Positions 7,503-15,364 of a stretch of 26,802 bases of DNA are shown here, piece after piece. Origin of the DNA: Veillonella sp. AM51-8BH (GTDB taxonomy: Bacteria; Bacillota; Negativicutes; Veillonellales; Veillonellaceae); NCBI RefSeq assembly GCF_003463825.1, contig NZ_QSDY01000024.1, positions 1 through 26,802 of the forward strand, in the 5' to 3' direction. Each line of letters begins with the position of its first letter. Positions within the stretch are counted from its first letter, which is position 1. The notes below the pieces were generated by a model. The model was not told the DNA's origin and ran no database searches. It saw nothing but the letters and a program-made list of their open reading frames with translations. A program made the position numbers and the translations under genes.

Positions 7503-8318
7503 ATGGCATATATTGCGTTATATCGTAAGTATCGTCCGCAGACGTTTACCGATGTGGTTGGTCAGCATCAGGTGTCTGATACGTTGATGCGTGCTATCCG
7601 TGAGGATAAGGTAGCTCATGCGTATTTGTTTGCCGGCCCGCGAGGGACTGGTAAGACGAGTATGGCCAAGATTTTCGCGCGCGCTATCAACTGCGAGCAT
7701 GGGCCAACGGATCATCCTTGTAACGAGTGTAGTGCTTGTAAATCGATTTTGAGAGGTCAGTCCATGGACGTTCTTGAAATCGATGCTGCCTCTAATCGTG
7801 GTATCGATGAGGTCCGCGCCCTTCGTGAAAGCGTCAAATTCATGCCTGTTGAGGGGCGTAAAAAGGTGTTCATCATCGACGAAGCCCACATGCTCACAAC
7901 TGAGGCGTGGAACGCGCTTTTAAAAACTATCGAAGAGCCACCGGCTCACGTTATGTTTATCTTTGCTACTACAGAAATTGAGAAATTGCCTGTTACTATT
8001 GTGTCTCGTTGTCAGCGCTATACCTTCAGACGAATTACGTCTGATGATATCGCCCAGCGTTTATCCTATGTAGCGGAAAAGGAAGGCTTTGGCCTAGATA
8101 CGGCAGCAGCACAGCTCATCGCGGTCCATGCAGACGGCGGTTTGCGCGATGCCTTGAGTATCTTAGACCAATGTGCAGGAATGGCGACTGGTTCTATTAC
8201 GCCGCAAGTAGTAGAAGAACTCATCGGTCTTGTTAGCAAAGAATGGATTATTCACTTCCTAGATGCGTTGCGCAACGGGGATGGTCCTAAATTGTTGTCC
8301 TATATCCACGATCCTTAG
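7503..8318 (+). CDS. dnaX: DNA polymerase III gamma/tau subunit, ATPase fragment (1 of 2)
   Basis: This fragment contains the AAA+ clamp-loader ATPase. Walker A is GPRGTGKT at residues 45-52, the zinc-binding cysteines are 64, 73, 76 and 79, Walker B is DEAH at 126-129, and the SRC sensor follows near 168. DnaX assembles with delta and delta-prime to load the beta clamp at replication forks. The frame ends at TAG 8316-8318 after YIHDP, inside the region that should lead into domain III. The next frame continues LAEGRDATQIMEALIQHVR from TTA 8315. One missing base near GATCC explains the break. No slippery heptamer is present at this break, so programmed frameshifting here is unlikely. Confidence 0.93.
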   Translation: MAYIALYRKYRPQTFTDVVGQHQVSDTLMRAIREDKVAHAYLFAGPRGTGKTSMAKIFARAINCEHGPTDHPCNECSACKSILRGQSMDVLEIDAASNRGIDEVRALRESVKFMPVEGRKKVFIIDEAHMLTTEAWNALLKTIEEPPAHVMFIFATTEIEKLPVTIVSRCQRYTFRRITSDDIAQRLSYVAEKEGFGLDTAAAQLIAVHADGGLRDALSILDQCAGMATGSITPQVVEELIGLVSKEWIIHFLDALRNGDGPKLLSYIHDP

Positions 8319-8344
8319 CAGAAGGTCGTGATGCGACGCAGATT

Positions 8345-10297
8345 ATGGAAGCCCTCATTCAGCACGTGCGGGCCTTACTAGTTGGTAAGGTCGCACCTGA
8401 TGCGGACGAGCTCAAGGTATATGATGCCTTTAAGGATGAGTTTTTAGCTCAAGCTGAAAGCATCGATTTTAATGAGCTTAATCAATATGTGCGCAGTGCT
8501 CAATCCATCATGAATGATGCAAAACAGGTGGATAATCCACGAACTATCATCGAAATGGGCTTACTCGTTTTATGTACTAAATTAGGTTCTGTTGATGAAA
8601 GCTTAGAAGACCGTGTGTATGCATTAGAGTCTTCAGAACGATCTGAACGAAACGATTTATTGAACCGCATGGCTCAATTAGAACAACGAGGCCCAGCTGT
8701 GGCAACTACACCTGCTTATGGTGCTAATTCCTTTGGACCACCAAGTGGTTATGCCAATAGCTTTGTTCCTGTAGATAATGCTGCTGTACAGCATGCTTCC
8801 ATGAGTGGTACCCAAAATAGTACTGTTGGTACTGTGCCGCCTCCAAGTGGAGTGGGGATGACACCACCGCCTACTAATGTAGGAATGACACCTCCGCCTA
8901 CTAATGTAGGCATAACGCCTCCACCGCTGGGAGCTCCTGGTAGCACACCTCCTCCTATGAATGGAGTGGGCATGGCTCCGCCTCCAATGGGTGGTGTTGG
9001 TATGGCGCCACCACCAAATACGGGAGGTGGACCACAACGACCTACGAGAAAACAAGCTACAGGACGTGGGAAAAAAGGTATTAGCACACAGGCTATCATT
9101 AGTGATCAAATCTTGTCTGCTCAAGAGTATCGCAATGTACAGTCTAATGTCATTAAATACTTGAAGGACAGCAATCGCAATATGACCTCTACCGTAATTG
9201 GCCAAGGTCAACTTGTATACGTAGACCAAAGTAAGGCTGTTATGGCCTTTAAAAATACATTGCACCTCAATGTAATGACCAACGAAGTAAACTTGGCAGA
9301 AGCGGCAGATGCTTTCACCTATACGCTAGGCTATCCAGTACATGTAGAAATCGTTGATGCCCTTACACAAGTTTACAAAGACTATAAAAAGGCCTCTGGC
9401 AGTACGACGCAGCACCAAGTAAAAGCGCCGCAACGTCCACCAGAACCAATGGTTGATGTGCAGAAGACCTCTGGAGGTCAACCAACGCAAATGGATTTAA
9501 CAAATCCATCAGCACCACAAGGCACTAATAATGCTTCAGTGGGAAATAGCTCAGCAGGAGCTAATAGAGCTCAAGCTAGTAGCGCGTCACAAGCTCAACA
9601 ACCTACCGCACAGGTTGGAGGTCCTACATCTGAAGAGACGGCTAGTAAGCCTGACTCCGCAGCGGTAGATGCGGCAAAAGCTGCAGCGTTAGCCTTCTTG
9701 GCGAAGAAGACGGGCGGTGCTGCTGTAAGTGCCACAACTGGTGCTGATACGAGTGAGGTTGGAGCAGAAACCTTACCATCTGATGGAGATGTGCCGATTA
9801 CATCCTTTGATGGCAGTCCATCTACTCAGGTGCCTGATGGGGAGATTCCTATCGAGTCACTAGCAGGTTCCGTTGAAGGCGATGATATTCCAGTTCATTC
9901 CTTTGACGATGTACCTGTAGACGATATGGAGGAAGCTTACGTATCATCTTTGGATGATATGCCACCACATCCATTAGATAGTGTCACTGTTATTAGCGAT
10001 GATGGGGAAGTCTTAGAACGCCCTATGGATAGCGGTGCACATATTGAGGTGGAAGCTGTCCCAAAGTCTAATGGGGGCGAACAGCAACAGGGAACCCCTT
10101 ATCAAAGTGATGAACATGCAATGCTTTCACAAGCACCTATTGAGGTCGCACCTATCGATAGTGTGACGGTGGCTCGTGAATATGCATGGGACCCAGAGCA
10201 TATGACGGAAGAGGAGCGAAACAATCCTCTCTTGGCAGAAACATTAGAAAAACTATCTGAAGATCACGACATCATCGTCGAGGTCATCGAAGAATAA
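8345..10297 (+). CDS. dnaX: DNA polymerase III gamma/tau subunit, C-terminal fragment (2 of 2)
   Basis: Coding homology starts at about 8315, before the ATG at 8345. The fragment has the helical collar domain (to about residue 120). A proline-rich linker of seven PPP-headed units follows (8837-9030). A folded C-terminal region (ISTQAIISDQIL to about VYKDYKK) resembles the tau domain. The tail is long, low-complexity and acidic. Joined with fragment 1 the protein is about 931 residues, far longer than E. coli DnaX (643), mainly because of the linker and tail. An A6G tract at 9071-9077 has a stop two codons ahead in the -1 frame, so a shorter gamma-like form is possible. No separate stop or restart signal suggests two independent genes. 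Confidence 0.85.
   Translation: MEALIQHVRALLVGKVAPDADELKVYDAFKDEFLAQAESIDFNELNQYVRSAQSIMNDAKQVDNPRTIIEMGLLVLCTKLGSVDESLEDRVYALESSERSERNDLLNRMAQLEQRGPAVATTPAYGANSFGPPSGYANSFVPVDNAAVQHASMSGTQNSTVGTVPPPSGVGMTPPPTNVGMTPPPTNVGITPPPLGAPGSTPPPMNGVGMAPPPMGGVGMAPPPNTGGGPQRPTRKQATGRGKKGISTQAIISDQILSAQEYRNVQSNVIKYLKDSNRNMTSTVIGQGQLVYVDQSKAVMAFKNTLHLNVMTNEVNLAEAADAFTYTLGYPVHVEIVDALTQVYKDYKKASGSTTQHQVKAPQRPPEPMVDVQKTSGGQPTQMDLTNPSAPQGTNNASVGNSSAGANRAQASSASQAQQPTAQVGGPTSEETASKPDSAAVDAAKAAALAFLAKKTGGAAVSATTGADTSEVGAETLPSDGDVPITSFDGSPSTQVPDGEIPIESLAGSVEGDDIPVHSFDDVPVDDMEEAYVSSLDDMPPHPLDSVTVISDDGEVLERPMDSGAHIEVEAVPKSNGGEQQQGTPYQSDEHAMLSQAPIEVAPIDSVTVAREYAWDPEHMTEEERNNPLLAETLEKLSEDHDIIVEVIEE
8837..9030 (+). 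repeat. Proline-rich minisatellite inside dnaX
   Basis: Seven imperfect units begin with PPP, such as PPPTNVGMT, PPPTNVGIT and PPPMGGVGMA. The clearest DNA copies are 27 nt long. They form a flexible linker between the collar domain and the C-terminal tau region. Units are multiples of three, so copy-number change would keep frame. Confidence 0.85.
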
Positions 10298-10443
10298 ACG
10301 TTTATAAATCTATATCATTGAGTCATATCCTTTGGCCGAAAGGCATTTGGATGACAATACAAGTTATGGATCTATGTGGCATACTTTCATAGTGTTAAAC
10401 ATAGAATAGTAGTAAGGACGCAGGTCCTAAAGGAGGAATTACA

Positions 10444-10773
10444 ATGTTTGGTAAAGGTATGGGCAATATGGCTGGCATGATGAAAAAAGTTCAAAAAATG
10501 CAAGCAGATATGAAGAAAATGCAAGAAGAATTAAAAACTCGTACAGTAGAGGCTTCCGTTGGTGGCGGTGCTGTAACAGTTGTGATGAACGGTGAAAAAA
10601 TCATCGAGTCTTTAAAATTGAACCCAACGGCAGTTGATCCTGAAGACGTAGAAATGTTAGAAGATTTAGTGATGGCTGCTGTAAACGAAGCTAGCAAAAA
10701 AGTAGACGACCTCTTGGCTCAAGAAATGGGCAAAGTAACTGGTGGTCTTAACTTGCCAACAGGTTTATTCTAA
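10444..10773 (+). CDS. ebfC: EbfC/YbaB nucleoid-associated protein
   Basis: The 109-residue product is the usual size of the YbaB/EbfC family. It has a methionine- and lysine-rich N-terminal helix (residues 1-30), the central VEASVGGGAVTVVMNG beta segment, and a C-terminal helix ending in a glycine-rich tail. These small dimers bind DNA and associate with the nucleoid. The gene sits between dnaX and recR in many bacteria, as here. A strong AAAGGAGG (10429-10436) precedes the ATG by seven bases. The 146-base gap after dnaX has a small hairpin (GGAC/GTCC) near the Shine-Dalgarno but no convincing terminator, so read-through from dnaX is likely. recR begins immediately after its stop codon. Confidence 0.93.
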   Translation: MFGKGMGNMAGMMKKVQKMQADMKKMQEELKTRTVEASVGGGAVTVVMNGEKIIESLKLNPTAVDPEDVEMLEDLVMAAVNEASKKVDDLLAQEMGKVTGGLNLPTGLF

Positions 10774-11368
10774 ATGACAAATGCTTTAGAACGGCTCGTA
10801 GAGCAGTTGCGCCGCTTGCCAGGTATCGGCTCCAAGTCGCTAGACGCCTGGCCTATCATTTGGTAGAAATGCCGAAGGAAGAGGTAGACCGTCTCGTGGA
10901 AACCATCGTAGAAGCAAAGGGGGCTACGCGTCACTGTTCTATTTGCTTTAACTTATCAGCGCAAGACCCTTGTGAATTCTGTAGCAATCCGAACCGCGAT
11001 CAAACGACGATTATGGTCGTTGAAACATCTCGCGATGTCATTGCTATCGAGCGCAGTGGTGACTATAAGGGCTTGTATCATGTATTGGAAGGTGCCTTGT
11101 CCCCTATGGAGGGCATCGGTGCTGACGATATTCGCGTAAAAGAATTGATTGCCCGCCTCGGGATGGTGTGGTACAAGAGGTTATTCTCGCTACTGACCCA
11201 GACGTAGAAGGGGAGGCGACAGCTCTCTATTTGGCGCGTTTATTAAGCCCAAGTGGCATTAAGGTAACGCGCATTGCCCGCGGTGTTCCTGTGGGTGGCG
11301 ATATCGAATATGCCGATGAATTAACGTTAGGCGGTGCTGTAGTGAACCGCCAAGAAATGAAAGGATAA
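10774..11368 (+). pseudogene. recR: Recombination protein RecR, two apparent frameshifts
   Basis: RecR acts with RecO and RecF to load RecA at gaps. Three frames cover it: 10774-10866 (MTNALERLVEQLRRLPGIGS, the helix-hairpin-helix), 10860-11207 (zinc finger HCSIC and CEFC, then the Toprim start IMVVETSRDVIAIE and HVLEGALSPMEGIG), and 11168-11368 ([19 protein letters not shown] to the end). The first break is at TCGCTAGA, where one extra G gives SARRLAYHL. The second is at CTCGGGATGG, where a fourth G gives [17 protein letters not shown]. With two bases added the protein is 198 residues, exactly the expected size. The ATG abuts the ebfC stop. Both changes look like missing bases, so the gene is probably intact in the organism. 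Confidence 0.88.
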
Positions 11369-11369
11369 T

Positions 11370-11624
11370 ATGGGAGCTTTATTAGCATCACCGATTATTT
11401 CGGCGGTTGTATCCGTTGCTGTAGCCTACATAGCTTTCAAAGTAGCATTTTTCACCATTAAACGAGTGGCTGTGAATGCAGTAACTGGTATTTTGACGTA
11501 TTTAGTATGCGTTCATATCCTCAATATTCCTATGGATATTGGTTTGGGCGTATGGGCTTTAACAGCAATTCTAGGCCCTATTCCAATGCTCATTGCTGCC
11601 GGATGGTACGGCTTTTTAAAATAG
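11370..11624 (+). CDS. bofA: BofA-like small membrane protein
   Basis: This 84-residue protein has about three hydrophobic segments (residues roughly 8-28, 35-52 and 57-80). Its length and position right after recR match BofA, the pro-sigma-K processing inhibitor of Bacillus, where recR and bofA are close neighbours. In spore formers BofA holds the SpoIVFB protease inactive in the forespore outer membrane. In a non-sporulating relative it could be a relic or regulate another intramembrane protease. The ATG is one base after the recR stop, with AAAGGA just upstream. Its own stop overlaps the Shine-Dalgarno of the helicase gene. Confidence 0.75.
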   Translation: MGALLASPIISAVVSVAVAYIAFKVAFFTIKRVAVNAVTGILTYLVCVHILNIPMDIGLGVWALTAILGPIPMLIAAGWYGFLK

Positions 11625-11633
11625 GAGGACCTC

Positions 11634-14222
11634 ATGCTTATCAATCGTGAACAACAACGCGTTATTGATGAAGTTGAACAGAATATCCTCTTGTTAGCGT
11701 CTGCAGGGACGGGAAAAACGAATACACTTGCTTATCGAGTGGCTCACCTTATCGAGGGCGGCTATGCGAAGGCGGAGAATATCTTGTGCATGACCTTTAC
11801 GAACAAGGCGGCGAACGAGATGAAAGACCGCATTCAATCGCTCGTAGGCAGTCCTGCAAAGGCTGTGGAGGTTAGTACATTCCACAGCTTTTGCTTTTTC
11901 GTGCTCCAACAAGAGGGCAAGCGCAATGAAACCTTGTATACGGATGTAACCATCTTTGATGAAGAGGATTGCAAGGAATTGTCTGAACCGTATCGTCCTG
12001 GTAAATTGCGAGAAATGTCCTTTGCCAACATCATCGCCATGGTAAAAGAATATCGCTCCTTATATGGTTTCTATTCTGATGACCTTGTAGGTGATTATAA
12101 ACGAACTATTGATCGTTTGCAAAAGGAACAGCGTCCTGCTATTGAGCAACAGTTCTCTAGTTTTGGCAATGTGCTCTACAGTGAACTCCATGACTTTTTG
12201 AACCATGGTCACGAATGGATTGCCGCTTATGATGAAAGCTTAGCCTCTGTACATGGTCTAGATTTTACAGATCTCATTTGTGGTGTTCATCGCCTATTCC
12301 AAGATCCCGTAGTTCGGGAGCGTTGGCGTAGCCGTTACAACTATATTTCTGTAGATGAAATGCAAGATACAGGCGTACTAGAGTACAAGGTATTAGAAAT
12401 GCTTTGGGAAGGCAATCACGTCTTATTATGTGGGGACTATTTCCAAACCATATACGAATGGCGCGGTTCTGATCCATTCCGTTTGCTCAAGCAGTTTGAT
12501 GTGGACTTTAAGCCTTTAAAAATTATTTTCTACGAAAACTACCGCTCAAATTGGACACTATTTACGATGGCTTTCAAAACATTGCAGAATATGTTCCCTG
12601 ATCTCGTAGGTTCTATCTATACTGAATTGCCACGTGCCAATAGTGAAAGAAAGGGCAAGCCTGTTCTCATTAAAGGCTGTAAAAACAGTTATCTTGAGGG
12701 ACGATATATCTATGATGCTATCTGCGCCTTGCCAAAGGATGCCAATATAGGCGTTCTCGTACGAGATAATAAAAAGGCTCAACGGCTGAGCGACTCCTTT
12801 GAACGCCTTAATAATGAAAAACCTGAAGACGAACGCCGTCACTTTATGATTATTGACGAGTTTAAATTCTTTAGACGTCAAGAAATCAAAGACGTTATGG
12901 CTTACTTTAAACTGCTCATGAACCCGAATGACTCTGTCAGCGCTAAGCGCATTATAAAACGCTATGTTGCCGGCATCGGTGACGCGCGTATCGCCGCTAT
13001 TGAAAGCCCTGAGACGCGTCAAGTAGGCCTAAAATTGACAGACTTTATGGATATGCCTATCTTTGAGGCCGAGCCGTATGCCAAGCTCGTCAGTGGCTTA
13101 GAAAATCATGAGGTCGTGGTGTACGACGTAGAAAGTACAGGTACCGATACGTCCCAGGATCGTATCATTCAAATTGCAGCCATTCGTATCGATGAAAATG
13201 GGCAGGTTCTAGAGACCTTTGAACGCTTTATCAATCCAGGTGTTCCTGTAGGACAATCCGAAGAGGTACACGGCTTCTCTGATGCGTATTTACAAGAACA
13301 CGGCGAAGAGCCAGCTATAGTGTTGCAAGCCTTTAAGGAATTTTCCAAGAATGCTATTATTGTAGGCCATAATGTAAATTATGACGTAACCATCTTTACT
13401 AATGAATTGGCACGCCATAATTTAGGTAATCCAGAGTTCAAGGCTATTTATGATACACTCGACATCTATCGCAGATTCTATCCTAATTTACCGAATCATA
13501 AATTAAGCTTCCTTGCATCAGAGTTTCCTATCAATCATGAGCCTACGCATAATGCGATGGACGATATCTTGGCCACTGCACAGCTTTTAATCTATGCTGT
13601 AAAAGAAAATATCGTGCCTACAACGACTGGTCGTATGGTGGCAATCAATAAGTATAAAGCAGCTTTCACCAATATTGCGTCTCAAATGGCGACGTTACGT
13701 AGAAAGGCCTATACGGAGCTGCCAACGAAGTTATTGGCGTACATTATGAACCAAATGGGGGTTCTAGAATATTATAAATCCCATGGAGAAGCGGCAAAGG
13801 TAGAGCATATACGCGATTTGTATCGCATTATGGAAAAACTAGATGCTGCCTATGAAGGGCCACCTGGTCTAGCTCGATTAAATCAAATCTTGCAGATGGC
13901 GGCCCTTACCGCAGGTGAGCCAGCTCAACAGGTGCGAAATGAAGATCGCATTCCTATCATTACTATCCACCAAGCAAAGGGGAGCGAGTTTGACCATGTA
14001 TTCCTAGCAGGCCTCAACGAAGGTACATTCCCAAGCCCATTTGCCATTGCAGAAGGCCGTGAAGACGAAGAAAAGCGCTTGTTCTACGTGGCTATTACGC
14101 GTCCTAAGCAAGAGCTGACCATTACCTTTGAACAAACCAATATACGTGGCCGAGCAGTTCAACCAAGCTCGCTACTGAACTATATGCCACGAGACCCTGA
14201 GCTCGTAGAAAGGAGATACTAA
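11634..14222 (+). CDS. UvrD/Rep-type helicase with embedded DEDDh 3'-5' exonuclease domain
   Basis: The 862-residue protein is a superfamily 1A helicase split by a nuclease. Walker A is ASAGTGKT (22-29) and Walker B is VDEMQD with Asp241-Glu242. Further helicase motifs follow to about residue 470. Residues about 493-655 form a DnaQ/PolC-like exonuclease with all DEDDh residues: Asp498 and Glu500 (YDVESTG), Asp584 (GHNVNYD), and His639 with Asp643 (HNAMD). Helicase sequence then resumes with ITIHQAKGSEF (His779) and RLFYVAITRPKQEL. ATG 11634 is preceded by AGGAGG (11623-11628), overlapping the bofA stop. The next gene overlaps by one base (TAATG). Unwinding coupled to proofreading-type digestion suggests a role in DNA repair, but the pathway is inferred only. 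Confidence 0.88.
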   Translation: MLINREQQRVIDEVEQNILLLASAGTGKTNTLAYRVAHLIEGGYAKAENILCMTFTNKAANEMKDRIQSLVGSPAKAVEVSTFHSFCFFVLQQEGKRNETLYTDVTIFDEEDCKELSEPYRPGKLREMSFANIIAMVKEYRSLYGFYSDDLVGDYKRTIDRLQKEQRPAIEQQFSSFGNVLYSELHDFLNHGHEWIAAYDESLASVHGLDFTDLICGVHRLFQDPVVRERWRSRYNYISVDEMQDTGVLEYKVLEMLWEGNHVLLCGDYFQTIYEWRGSDPFRLLKQFDVDFKPLKIIFYENYRSNWTLFTMAFKTLQNMFPDLVGSIYTELPRANSERKGKPVLIKGCKNSYLEGRYIYDAICALPKDANIGVLVRDNKKAQRLSDSFERLNNEKPEDERRHFMIIDEFKFFRRQEIKDVMAYFKLLMNPNDSVSAKRIIKRYVAGIGDARIAAIESPETRQVGLKLTDFMDMPIFEAEPYAKLVSGLENHEVVVYDVESTGTDTSQDRIIQIAAIRIDENGQVLETFERFINPGVPVGQSEEVHGFSDAYLQEHGEEPAIVLQAFKEFSKNAIIVGHNVNYDVTIFTNELARHNLGNPEFKAIYDTLDIYRRFYPNLPNHKLSFLASEFPINHEPTHNAMDDILATAQLLIYAVKENIVPTTTGRMVAINKYKAAFTNIASQMATLRRKAYTELPTKLLAYIMNQMGVLEYYKSHGEAAKVEHIRDLYRIMEKLDAAYEGPPGLARLNQILQMAALTAGEPAQQVRNEDRIPIITIHQAKGSEFDHVFLAGLNEGTFPSPFAIAEGREDEEKRLFYVAITRPKQELTITFEQTNIRGRAVQPSSLLNYMPRDPELVERRY

Positions 14223-15280
14223 TGGCGCGAAAAACACATCGTCCTGACGATATTTTGTGGACCGTAACTGCTGCGGATTTAGAGGCTGTACATACTAATA
14301 AACTTGCTCTAGTACAGCCGTCTAAGAAACAAGAAGCGGTCAAAATGAGTGATACTGTGGATGTCTCGCTAGGCGAAGTCCTTGATACGAGATATCCACG
14401 GAAGTCTCTTGTAAAGTTATTTGAGGAAAAACTAATCCACATCAACGGACATAAGGCGGCGCCAAAGGATGTTATCTCCGAAGGTGACGAGATTTGGATT
14501 GCCATGGCTAAGGAAAAAATAGATCACGAACCCATAGAAATGGATCTACATATCTTATATGAAGATGATGATCTTCTCATTGTGGATAAGTCATCAGGTA
14601 TGACGGTAAACTCTAAAGACCAAGTATCCCTTGCCAATGGTGTGGCTTACTACTTTAAAGAACATAGCATTAAGCGGAAGGTGCGTTTCTTGAATCGCTT
14701 AGATAGAGATACAACGGGCTGTATTGTGATTGCTAAAAGTGGCTTAGCCCAAAGCCTTTATCAACAGCAAATGGATGATAATACCTTTGAAAAGTGGTAT
14801 ATGGCTACTGTGGAAGGTATCGTAGAAGCTGACGAAGATTCCTTGGTATTCCCTATGGATCGTAGTGCTGATGGGATTCATTATGAAGTCAATCCTAAGG
14901 GCAAAGAGACTCGTACAGATTATTCTGTCCTATGTAGACATCAATCACAGCCTGTGGATAACTCTGTGAATAAGTCCCCGAATTCTGTGGATAGAGCATC
15001 AAAAAATGTGGATATAGAATTACCAAATGTGGATAAAAGTGGTCGAAATGTGGACAAATCTGTGCATAACTCCCAAGAATGTGGATATACAGAGGTTTTA
15101 GTCCGTTTGTACACAGGAAAAACACATCAAATTCGTGTGGCTTTCAGCCATATAGGTCACCCTCTCGTAGGGGATACATTATATGGCGCACAACCAACAG
15201 GGCAGCCCTTCCAATTACGTGCCCAAAAGGTTGTATTTACACACATGCGCACAGGCGAGCGTATTACGGTTACTGCATAA
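14222..15280 (+). CDS. RluA-family RNA pseudouridine synthase (second copy) with DnaA-box-encoding insertion
   Basis: The 352-residue protein has an N-terminal extension, an S4-like region (about residues 48-95), the catalytic motif NRLDRDTTG (about 159-167, His replaced by Asn at the first position) and TGKTHQIRVAF near 297. A stretch of about 47 residues (roughly 240-286) interrupts two strands that the first RluA copy joins with a short turn. The insertion is polar and repetitive (VDNS, VNKS, VDRA, VDIE, VDKS, VDKS, VHNS), and each repeat is encoded by a DnaA-box-like 9-mer. The ATG overlaps the helicase stop, with AAAGGAG at 14209-14215. It should modify structured RNA; the target is unknown. 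The insertion seems shaped by DNA function rather than by enzyme function. Confidence 0.85.
   Translation: MARKTHRPDDILWTVTAADLEAVHTNKLALVQPSKKQEAVKMSDTVDVSLGEVLDTRYPRKSLVKLFEEKLIHINGHKAAPKDVISEGDEIWIAMAKEKIDHEPIEMDLHILYEDDDLLIVDKSSGMTVNSKDQVSLANGVAYYFKEHSIKRKVRFLNRLDRDTTGCIVIAKSGLAQSLYQQQMDDNTFEKWYMATVEGIVEADEDSLVFPMDRSADGIHYEVNPKGKETRTDYSVLCRHQSQPVDNSVNKSPNSVDRASKNVDIELPNVDKSGRNVDKSVHNSQECGYTEVLVRLYTGKTHQIRVAFSHIGHPLVGDTLYGAQPTGQPFQLRAQKVVFTHMRTGERITVTA
14953..15088 (+). promoter_or_regulatory. Array of eight DnaA-box-like 9-mers inside a coding region
   Basis: All are on the same strand. Two match TGTGGATAA (reverse complement of TTATCCACA) exactly: 14953-14961 and 15028-15036. Six differ at one position: 14965 (TGTGAATAA), 14986 (TGTGGATAG), 15007 (TGTGGATAT), 15049 (TGTGGACAA), 15061 (TGTGCATAA) and 15080 (TGTGGATAT). 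Start-to-start spacings are 12, 21, 21, 21, 21, 12 and 19. Twenty-one bases is two helical turns, so most boxes face the same side of the DNA. A further exact box is at 14581-14589 and a one-mismatch box in the opposite orientation is at 14433-14441. No dnaA or dnaN gene is in the window. Confidence 0.75.
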
Positions 15281-15364
15281 GATTGTGAAGTCACAATACA
15301 TCAAACATTCTAATTGAGAATTGAGAATTATTGATAACTTAGTGAAATCAATGATTTTATAAAA

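Noticed and set aside
8305..8345. Programmed frameshift at the dnaX break
   Set aside because: No slippery heptamer or stimulatory hairpin is visible. The truncated product would lack the collar domain, unlike the gamma subunit. A missing base explains it better.
8678..9265. Long antisense ORFs opposite dnaX, including a proline- and glycine-rich one at 8749-9099
   Set aside because: They arise from the GC-rich PPP repeats read backwards; no start signals or recognisable domains support them.
14953..15088. The box array as the chromosomal origin oriC
   Set aside because: No dnaA, dnaN, rpmH or similar origin-linked gene is present, and the array lies inside a coding gene. An AT-rich stretch follows at about 15300-15420, but it holds the CDF promoter. 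A regulatory or titration site is the safer reading.
14895..15125. Minus-strand ORF of 76 codons across the array
   Set aside because: It is opened only by the repeat structure of the opposite coding strand, and I see no ribosome binding site or family resemblance.
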